47,345 bases of DNA from Microvirga sp. (GTDB taxonomy: Bacteria > Pseudomonadota > Alphaproteobacteria > Rhizobiales > Beijerinckiaceae): positions 1 through 47,345 of the forward strand of contig NZ_JACXAB010000031.1 in the NCBI RefSeq assembly GCF_014699075.1, in the 5' to 3' direction. The position numbers were made by a program, and so were the translations under genes. This document shows positions 42,277 to 47,345 of the stretch, piece after piece; the stretch's first letter is position 1, and every line of letters starts with the position of its first letter. The notes beneath the pieces are model-generated. The model had not been told where the DNA came from. It saw only the letters and a program-made list of their open reading frames with translations, and ran no database searches.

Positions 42277-43314
42277 TTATTGGTCGAAGCCAACCTTGTC
42301 GACCAGCTCGCTGGCCTTCTTGCGGAGCTCGGCGATCTTAGCGATCTGCACGTTATCGGCCTTGAGCTCACCGAAGGACGCGATGGTCGGGTGGATCTTG
42401 ATGCCGGCCTTGATCGGGTATTCCGAGTTGAGCTCGGCATGGATCTGCTGGGATGCGTCGGAGACCATGTACTCCATGAACTTCATGGCATTGGCCTTGT
42501 TCGGAGCGTTCTTGGCCAGCGCGAGGCCGGACACGTTCACGTGCGTGCCGCCGCCCTCGAAAGTCGGCAGGATCACGTTGATCGCCTGGCCCCACTTCTT
42601 CTGCTCCTCGTCCTTGCCGTTGAGCATGAGCGAGACGTAGTAGGTGTTGCCGACAGCGATGTCGCAGACGCCGGCCAGGATGTCCTTGGCCTGCTCGCGG
42701 TCGCCGCCCGAAGGCTTCTTGGCGAGGTTCGCCTTCACGCCCTTCAGCCATTCCTCGGCCTTCGCCTCGCCCTTGTGAGCGATCATCGCGGCGATCAGGC
42801 TGATGTTGTAAAGGTGCTGGCCCGAGCGGATGCAGACCTTGCCCTTCCACTTGGGATCGGCGAGCTCCTCATAGGAGATCTTGTCCTGCTTCACACGCTC
42901 CTTCGAGGCGTACACGACGCGGCCACGCAGGGCGATGCCGAACCAGTGGCCTTCCGGATCGCGATAGGCTGCCGGGATGACCTTCTCGAGCGCTTCGGAC
43001 TTCACGGCTTGCGTCACGCCGTAATCCTTGGCGGCTGCCAGGCGGCCGATATCAACCGTGATGATCACGTCGGCCGGGCTGTTCGCGCCCTCGGTGCGAA
43101 TGCGCTCCTCGAGGCCGTTGTTGATGAAGATCGTGTTGACCTTGATCCCGGTCTCCTTGGTGAACTCGTCAAGGACGGGCTTGATCAGGCCGGGCTCGCG
43201 GGTGGTGTAGATGTTCAGCACTTCCTCGGCCGAGGCGGAGAGGCTTGAGCCGGCCAGAGCACCAAGAGCAGCCGCCCCGCAGAGCAGGCCGCGCGCAAAC
43301 GAGAGGTTCGCCAT
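42277..43314 (-). CDS. fbpA: Fe(III) ABC transporter periplasmic iron-binding protein
   Basis: A 345-residue ferric-binding protein that captures Fe3+ in the periplasm and delivers it to the permease. The signal peptide ends in SSLSASA before EEVLNIYTTREPGLIKPVL. The paired tyrosines in VGNTYYVSLM are the classic iron ligands of FbpA/SfuA. Start ATG 43314 with GAAGGAACC about 7 bases upstream; a GTG codon just before it is the alternative. Two TTATAA-N3-TTCTAA sites lie 112-153 bases upstream and may give iron control. Confidence 0.93.
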   Translation of the reverse strand: MANLSFARGLLCGAAALGALAGSSLSASAEEVLNIYTTREPGLIKPVLDEFTKETGIKVNTIFINNGLEERIRTEGANSPADVIITVDIGRLAAAKDYGVTQAVKSEALEKVIPAAYRDPEGHWFGIALRGRVVYASKERVKQDKISYEELADPKWKGKVCIRSGQHLYNISLIAAMIAHKGEAKAEEWLKGVKANLAKKPSGGDREQAKDILAGVCDIAVGNTYYVSLMLNGKDEEQKKWGQAINVILPTFEGGGTHVNVSGLALAKNAPNKANAMKFMEYMVSDASQQIHAELNSEYPIKAGIKIHPTIASFGELKADNVQIAKIAELRKKASELVDKVGFDQ

Positions 43315-43425
43315 CACAGGTTCCTTCAGAATTGATCATGGGCGGCGTAGTGCCGTGTCCCATTGATGCTGCAAGAACCACGATCGCACTTTGGGGTCAA
43401 TTAAAAAGCAAATCAAATCAATAAC

Positions 43426-43467
43426 TTATAAGAATTCTAAACTGCCAATTTCTTATAATTCTTCTAA
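43426..43467. promoter_or_regulatory. Two tandem iron-box-like operators upstream of fbpA
   Basis: TTATAAGAATTCTAA at 43426-43440 and TTATAATTCTTCTAA at 43453-43467 share TTATAA-N3-TTCTAA and lie exactly 27 bp apart. On the fbpA strand each reads TTAGAA-N3-TTATAA. This is close to the Irr-box (ICE) pattern TTTAGAA-N3-TTCTAAA of rhizobial iron control, recalled from memory. The DNA around it is sharply AT-rich. The second site overlaps the stop codon of the upstream gene. Confidence 0.6.
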
Positions 43468-44138
43468 GCTGAGGCGGCTTTCCTGACCGTCTCGACTTCC
43501 GGCAGGGCGGCGCGGAGACGGGCTATCTCCTCTTCCATCTTCTGCATGTTGTTAAACAGCCGCTCGCTGGCGAGACGGAGGAAATAGAAGCCGAACTGAG
43601 GGTTCTGGAAATAGAGCTGGCGCACCTCGTCGTAGGAGATGCTCAGCACTTCGCCCGCTTCGACGCATTCCAGGGTCTGGGTGCGGGTGTTGTCCGGGGA
43701 GAGGAAGCCCATCTCGCCGACCACCTGCCCCTGCACCAGCTCGATGCCCATCTCCTTCAGGCGGTAGCGCCCGGAAATCGTATAGAACATGCAGGTGGCG
43801 ACATCGCCCTTGGCGAACAGCACCTCTCCGGCCTTTGTCCTGCTGCGGGTCATGAAGGGCTTGAGCCACTCCATGGATAGATCGCTTTTGGAGGCCTGCT
43901 TTACGCGCTTGATCAGGCCCAGCATCTGGTAGAGCCGCACGCTGTTGATCGGCAGCAGGATCAGGTTGGCGACGACGCCTGGAATATTGCCGAGATAGGC
44001 GGAGACGATCAGCGAACAGATGTTTGCGCCGATCCCGATGCAGCGCAGCGGGATGATCGTCTTCATCGCGCAGCCCGCAATCGCCAGCGCTGCCCCCAGC
44101 CAGCCGATGGCCTCAACCCAGGTGATGGACCAAGTCAT
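43464..44138 (-). CDS. Membrane protein with a cyclic-nucleotide-binding-type domain
   Basis: A 224-residue protein. The first 70 residues hold about three hydrophobic segments (VEAIGWLGAALAIAGCAMKTI, GIGANICSLIVSAYLGNIPGVVANLILLPI). From about 90 to 205 it is a cNMP-binding-type domain (AGEVLFAKGDVATCMFYTISGRYRL, VVGEMGFLSPDNTRTQTLEC), with a short coiled C-terminus. The usual GE-(x)-PRTA cassette is reduced to GEMGFLSPDNTRTQT, so nucleotide binding is doubtful. There is no DNA-binding domain. Proteins of this layout exist in Rhizobiales but I know no assigned function. It is upstream of and collinear with fbpA. Confidence 0.8.
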   Translation of the reverse strand: MTWSITWVEAIGWLGAALAIAGCAMKTIIPLRCIGIGANICSLIVSAYLGNIPGVVANLILLPINSVRLYQMLGLIKRVKQASKSDLSMEWLKPFMTRSRTKAGEVLFAKGDVATCMFYTISGRYRLKEMGIELVQGQVVGEMGFLSPDNTRTQTLECVEAGEVLSISYDEVRQLYFQNPQFGFYFLRLASERLFNNMQKMEEEIARLRAALPEVETVRKAASA

Positions 44139-44251
44139 GGAATTTCGCCCGCATTCTTATGTCACGTTAGGGCATATACCATCGGAATAGGAATCTGCGC
44201 CAGCTACGCATTGGCGCAGGATCGATGCCGCGAGTTGCCGCCCCGACAGGA

Positions 44252-44479
44252 TCAGGAACGGGGAGAGGCAGCCTGGCCAGGGACGCTCAGCGTCCGGCGC
44301 TGGACCGCCGTGCGAGCGCTCTGGCTGGCGGCCGGCACCCGTGGCGGCTGGCCGGAGACGGAAGGCGGGGGCGGAACAGGATCGCGGGGCAGGACGCCGA
44401 CAGGACCCGTGGAGGCAACACAGCCGCCCAGGGTGAAGCCGGCGAAAAGAAGTGCTGAAACGGTGACGATGGTACGCAT
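44252..44479 (-). CDS. Small lipoprotein (75 aa)
   Basis: ATG at 44479 with GGAGG about 6 bases upstream. The product starts MRTIVTVSALLFAGFTLGGC, a clear type II signal peptide with lipobox LGGC, then 55 residues rich in Pro, Arg and Ser (VLPRDPVPPPPSVSG), probably extended. The open frame runs 33 codons further upstream but lacks support. It lies divergent from the pentapeptide-repeat gene. Function unknown; it may be an entericidin-like or cell-wall-tethering peptide, but nothing shows this. Confidence 0.6.
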   Translation of the reverse strand: MRTIVTVSALLFAGFTLGGCVASTGPVGVLPRDPVPPPPSVSGQPPRVPAASQSARTAVQRRTLSVPGQAASPRS

Positions 44480-44621
44480 ACGTGCCTCCACAAGAATCGA
44501 TGCAGAAGCTAGACCATACGCAAGGGAAGTCGAGTCTTGCACAATTCGGGAAAGTTGCAGCTCGGGTCTCCTCGGCACAGGCGCGAAGCCTAGTTATCAA
44601 TCAAAGCCTTGAGAGGGCCCC

Positions 44622-45416
44622 ATGGAGGACCGTGAGTTCGTGCAGATTCGGGCATTATCGCCAGCGGTGGGAGCGTCGCGCCGTACCGTTGGAGGCTTGA
44701 TCCTTCTCGTCCTCTGCGCGGGATCTGCCGCGGCCAAGTGTCAGGATGCGCCAAGTCCTGGCGTCGACTGGTCCGGATGCTCCAAGGCGCGCCTCGTCCT
44801 CACCGGTGAGGATCTGACCGGAACGATCTTCCAGCGTTCTCTCCTGACCCTGAGCGACTTCGCATCGTCGAAGATGGCAGGAGCCAACCTGAGCGAAACC
44901 GAGGTGAGCCGCACCCGCTTCGAGGGAGCGGACCTGTCGCGTGCCGACTTCACCAAGGCCCTCGGCTGGCGGGCCAATTTCGGGCAGGCCACTCTCATTG
45001 GGACGGTGTTCGTCTCGTCCGATATGAGCCGCTCCAACTTCGCCCAGGCCAAGGCTGCAGGGGCAAACTTCAACAAGGCCGAACTGAACCGGTCCGACTT
45101 CAGCGGCGCGGATCTGACGGGAGCGAACCTGGCCAAGGCGGAACTCGCCCGTGTGCTGTTTCAGAGCGCCAGGGTGACGGGCGTGGATTTCAGCTACTCC
45201 AATCTATCCCGTGCTCGCCTCATCGGGCTCGATCTTCAAGGGGCGAATTTCACCGGGACCTACATGTTCCTGGCCCAGATCGGCGGCTCGGACCTGAGCC
45301 GCGCGGTTGGACTGACCCAGGCCCAAGTCGATATTGCCTGCGGCACGGCGCAGACCAAGCTTCCAGGGGGCCTGGCGCAACCGAAATCCTGGCCCTGCAA
45401 GGAAGAGGAGGACTGA
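44622..45416 (+). CDS. Secreted pentapeptide-repeat protein
   Basis: A 264-residue protein. A hydrophobic export segment at about 22-37 (VGGLILLVLCAGSAAA) is followed by a Cys-containing cap (CQDAPSPGVDWSGC) and then about 30 tandem A(D/N)LxX pentapeptides from about residue 57 to 225 (GANLSETEVSRTRFEGADLS, SGADLTGANLAKAELA), which fold as a right-handed four-sided beta-helix. A short tail with one more Cys pair follows. The function of such exported forms is unknown; cytoplasmic relatives mimic DNA. ATG 44622 has GAGAGGG upstream. Confidence 0.88.
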   Translation: MEDREFVQIRALSPAVGASRRTVGGLILLVLCAGSAAAKCQDAPSPGVDWSGCSKARLVLTGEDLTGTIFQRSLLTLSDFASSKMAGANLSETEVSRTRFEGADLSRADFTKALGWRANFGQATLIGTVFVSSDMSRSNFAQAKAAGANFNKAELNRSDFSGADLTGANLAKAELARVLFQSARVTGVDFSYSNLSRARLIGLDLQGANFTGTYMFLAQIGGSDLSRAVGLTQAQVDIACGTAQTKLPGGLAQPKSWPCKEEED

Positions 45417-45539
45417 TCGCCCGGTCGCTTCTGAAACCAAGCCCGAGCGTGGCCGTTGTCTCTGATGAGAACGTTCGGGTTGGAAGCCGGGTGCCTGTTC
45501 TCTTCAGGTCTTCCTTGTCTCTGAAGGAGTGCGTTCGAT

Positions 45540-45989
45540 TTGACCACGCTCAAAGAATTCGAGGATGCCCTGCGCGAGCAGGGAATGCACATGGCGCTCG
45601 CCATCCTGCAGAAGCTGCGGGATCGGGACCGCACCAAGCGTTCGGTGGCCCCTGCGCGACGGATCGCTGGGAAGAAGATGACACCGGAACTCGCCCGGCA
45701 CATCCTGGAGCTTCACGCGACGACGGAGATGACCCAGCAGGAGATCGCCTTCCAGCTTGGGGTCAACCAGGGCCGCGTCAACGAGGTCATCAAACGCGGC
45801 AAGTGGCTGGACGAAAATCCGGCGGCCCCTGAGGCTATCGCACGGGACAAGGCCAAGGCGCGGATGACCGGTCCGGACCCTCGAAAAAGGTCTGAGAAGC
45901 GGGACATTCGAGCATCCTCGCCTTCAGACAAGAAACGCCCAAGCCCGAAGGCAGGCGCTCAGGCTCAATTGCTGCTTGGAGACTTATGA
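45540..45989 (+). CDS. Small helix-turn-helix protein with basic tail
   Basis: A 149-residue protein with a TTG start at 45540, preceded by GAAGGAG about 10 bases away. The N-terminal 35 residues are helical (LKEFEDALREQGMHMALAILQKL). The HTH lies at about 50-80 (PELARHILELHATTEMTQQEIAFQLGVNQGRVNEVI, given in two parts: LARHILELHATTEM and TQQEIAFQLGVNQGRVNEV). The C-terminal 60 residues are rich in Lys, Arg, Pro and Ser and look disordered and nucleic-acid binding. The HTH resembles resolvase/sigma-70-like helices. It could be a small DNA-binding regulator; the target is unknown. It follows the pentapeptide gene by 123 bases. Confidence 0.7.
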   Translation: MTTLKEFEDALREQGMHMALAILQKLRDRDRTKRSVAPARRIAGKKMTPELARHILELHATTEMTQQEIAFQLGVNQGRVNEVIKRGKWLDENPAAPEAIARDKAKARMTGPDPRKRSEKRDIRASSPSDKKRPSPKAGAQAQLLLGDL

Positions 45990-46314
45990 GGCTTGCTGGG
46001 TCGCTTGTAGCGAAATTTCCAGAAAAAACCCCGCCCGGTGGGGCAGGGTTGAGTGATCTCCTCGCCTTCGGTTGTCAAGCCGAAAACGTAGATATTAGGG
46101 CATTCGCGAATAGCAATGTCAATCAGTTTTAACAATCTGTTAAGAGACTTATTTTCAGGATCTATAGATAATATTCTTAATTACAAAGGTAGTACTACTT
46201 TTTTGCCACTTGAATACTTGAGGTTTGCTCAAGTGTTGCTGCTTTGCCATAGCATTCCCTTGTCCAAGGAGCGTAAGTATTGCCCGTGGATCCTCACAAC
46301 AAGGGGTTACGGTC
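45990..46314. other. AT-rich intergenic region upstream of the outer-membrane gene
   Basis: This 325-base gap is clearly AT-rich between about 46080 and 46240 (for example AACAATCTGTTAAGAGACTTATTTTC), unlike the flanking coding DNA. It contains the hairpin at 46023-46050 and presumably the promoter and leader of the porin-like gene. A 72-codon open frame at 46116 runs into the porin start and has no ribosome site. I see no RNA gene that I can name. Confidence 0.5.
46023..46050 (-). terminator. Hairpin with T run on the minus strand
   Basis: AACCCCGCCC at 46027-46036 pairs with 46041-46050 with one mismatch and a 4-base loop. Read leftward it runs into T6 (AAAAAA at 46023-46028). Read rightward there is only TT after the stem. 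It lies 34 bases after the HTH gene, so it may be an imperfect terminator for that gene, or it may end a leftward transcript from the AT-rich gap for which I see no gene. Confidence 0.5.
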
Positions 46315-47094
46315 ATGAGAAAGTGCGTACTTAGCCTCCTGACAGGGGCTGCCGGCCTTACGCTTGCGGCAGCCGCTGCCTCTGCTGCGGACCTCCCGGC
46401 CCGCGCAGCTCCGCCTCCGGTGCCCTTCGTTGCGGCGGCCCCGATTTTCACCTGGAGCGGCTTCTACGGCGGCGTGAACGCCGGTTGGGGCTGGCGCAGT
46501 GACGACGAAGAAACCGTCGTCCTCGGCGGTGCAGCACCTGGGACGCTGATATTCCCGGACAATGGCGACGGCGGTTTCACGGGCGGCGCCCAGATCGGCT
46601 ACAACTACCAGATCGGCTCCTTCGTGATCGGCGTCGAGACCGACATTCAGTGGGCGGATACCGATGAGAGCGAAGACGTCAGGTTCATCCCGGCCGGCAC
46701 GGTCGGAACCTTCGTGCCTGGCGAGTTTGACAGCAACCTGTCGGATTGGTTCGGCACGGTTCGTGCCCGTGCAGGCGTCGCGTTCGACCGCGTGCTGATC
46801 TATGCCACAGGTGGCCTTGCCTACTCGGAGGATACCACCGGCTGGGTCGCAGGCGGCGGCGTGGAGTGGGCTTTGCCCGTAAACTGGTTCGGCTCCTCGG
46901 CCGTTACCTTCGGCATTGAGGGCTTGTGGCTCAGCTTCGATGAAGACGATGACGACTTCGACGGCGTAGTCGGAACCTTCACGCCTGCCGGCGGTGGAGC
47001 TGCCATTCCGGTGGTGGCGCCCAGCGGAGGGGACGACGAGAACGACTTCTTCGTCGCCCGGGCCAAGCTGAACTTCAAGTTCGGCACGTACTAG
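46315..47094 (+). CDS. Outer-membrane beta-barrel protein (Omp25/Omp31-like porin family)
   Basis: A 259-residue protein. The signal peptide (MRKCVLSLLTGAAGLTLAA to SAA) leads into DLPARAAPPPVPF, the classic Pro-rich mature start of rhizobial Omp25/Omp31 proteins, then FTWSGFYGGVNAGWGW. An eight-stranded barrel follows, with strands such as GGFTGGAQIGYNYQIGSFVIGVE and WFGTVRARAGVAFDRVLIYATGGLAY, ending in aromatic KLNFKFGTY. Acidic loops (DEDDDDFD) are likely extracellular. AAGGGG precedes the ATG at about 8 bases. Likely abundant; the long AT-rich leader fits strong expression. Confidence 0.9.
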   Translation: MRKCVLSLLTGAAGLTLAAAAASAADLPARAAPPPVPFVAAAPIFTWSGFYGGVNAGWGWRSDDEETVVLGGAAPGTLIFPDNGDGGFTGGAQIGYNYQIGSFVIGVETDIQWADTDESEDVRFIPAGTVGTFVPGEFDSNLSDWFGTVRARAGVAFDRVLIYATGGLAYSEDTTGWVAGGGVEWALPVNWFGSSAVTFGIEGLWLSFDEDDDDFDGVVGTFTPAGGGAAIPVVAPSGGDDENDFFVARAKLNFKFGTY

Positions 47095-47117
47095 GGGTGC
47101 TTGGCCTCTGAACGACA

Positions 47118-47139
47118 AGGTCCGGGGAAACCCGGACCT
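47118..47139 (+). terminator. GAAA-tetraloop hairpin after the porin-like gene
   Basis: AGGTCCGGG at 47118-47126 pairs perfectly with 47131-47139 around a GAAA tetraloop, 24 bases after the stop. No T run follows, so it may be a stabilising 3' hairpin or a rho-assisted end rather than a full intrinsic terminator. Confidence 0.5.
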
Positions 47140-47270
47140 AACCTCGTTGCCTGAATCGGGCGAACAGGCAGCACTGGATGCTGAAGAGGGGAAATTGGCC
47201 GCGACCCGTCCTTGAAGGATCTGTGGTCGCGGCCCCGGCCCGTAGTTGCCCCCACGGGAAGCTCAGCTCT

Positions 47271-47345
47271 AGAGCATCGGACCGGAACTAGGACTCTACG
47301 GCTTCTGCGCGGGCTGGAGTTGTGATTCACTGCCTGGAACGGGAG
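47271..47345. repeat. Start of an AGAGCATCGG-type interspersed repeat, cut by the window end
   Basis: AGAGCATCGG at 47271-47280 repeats the first 10 bases of unit 1 at 42148-42157, and the following ACCGGAACTAGGACTC is of similar type. The partner arm is not in the window, so assignment is tentative. The DNA between the porin hairpin and this point holds no gene. Confidence 0.4.

Noticed and set aside
46116..46334. 72-codon ORF in the AT-rich gap
   Set aside because: No ribosome site, overlaps the porin start, and AT-rich DNA gives few but random open frames here.
1..47345. tRNA genes, CRISPR arrays, insertion sequences, prophage
   Set aside because: None seen: no cloverleaf with TTCGAATC-type arm, no regular spaced repeats, no transposase or integrase motif.

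Overview
The window is a GC-rich (roughly 63% by eye), densely coded stretch of an alphaproteobacterial chromosome. The gene order points to the Hyphomicrobiales (Rhizobiales): rpoZ next to rsh, the fabD-fabG-acpP-fabF-mltG-yicC-gmk block, the lptF-lptG-lptD-pdxA-rsmA block, pepA-holC, and an Omp25/Omp31-type porin. A Methylobacteriaceae/Microvirga-like host is my best guess, but no rRNA or other marker here proves it. I see no tRNA, rRNA, CRISPR array, transposase or phage gene.

Layout. 1-4330: the tail of an unknown gene, then a leftward block rpoZ, rsh (ppGpp synthetase/hydrolase), a class-I glutamine amidotransferase and a HAD hydrolase. 4327-4752: a 426-base gap with nested hairpins and no gene. 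4753-11345: rightward fatty-acid synthesis (fabD, fabG, acpP, fabF) followed by mltG, yicC and gmk. 11354-19321: leftward ddl, rsmA, pdxA, lptD, lptG and lptF, covering D-Ala-D-Ala ligation, rRNA methylation, PLP synthesis and LPS export. surA, often found between lptD and pdxA, is absent. 19536-21602: pepA and holC, separated by a palindromic REP-like repeat.

21614-26350 is more accessory. It holds a small membrane protein, a secreted S10 serine-carboxypeptidase-like protein with a small lipoprotein, a decayed RTX calcium-binding gene (stop at codon 5 plus a frameshift), a four-cysteine secreted protein, and two tiny adjacent ORFs that look like paralogues of an unrecognised small-protein family. 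26350-33753: an ABC-F ATPase, a Crp/Fnr regulator, a DMT exporter, and a TetR regulator divergent from an EmrA/EmrB-like efflux operon. A perfect 21-bp palindrome lies between tetR and the pump genes and is the likely operator.

33918-40211: a polyamine-type ABC transporter (ATPase and two permeases, no binding protein beside it), an AsmA-family protein, and a 3-oxoacid CoA-transferase pair. 40381-44138: a leftward Fe(III) ABC transporter (fused permease and periplasmic binding protein). Two tandem TTATAA-N3-TTCTAA sites lie upstream and resemble Irr/ICE iron-control boxes; a membrane protein with a cyclic-nucleotide-type domain follows. 44252-47345: a small lipoprotein, a secreted pentapeptide-repeat protein, a small HTH protein, an AT-rich gap, an outer-membrane beta-barrel protein, and the start of an interspersed repeat also seen near 42150.

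The core blocks together make the cell envelope: fatty acids, peptidoglycan precursors and glycan trimming, and LPS transport. The accessory genes deal with export, iron and polyamine uptake, and secreted proteins. The items most worth following up are the tiny paralogous ORFs at 25874-26266, the tandem iron-box-like sites, the TetR operator, the structured gap before fabD and the RTX pseudogene.
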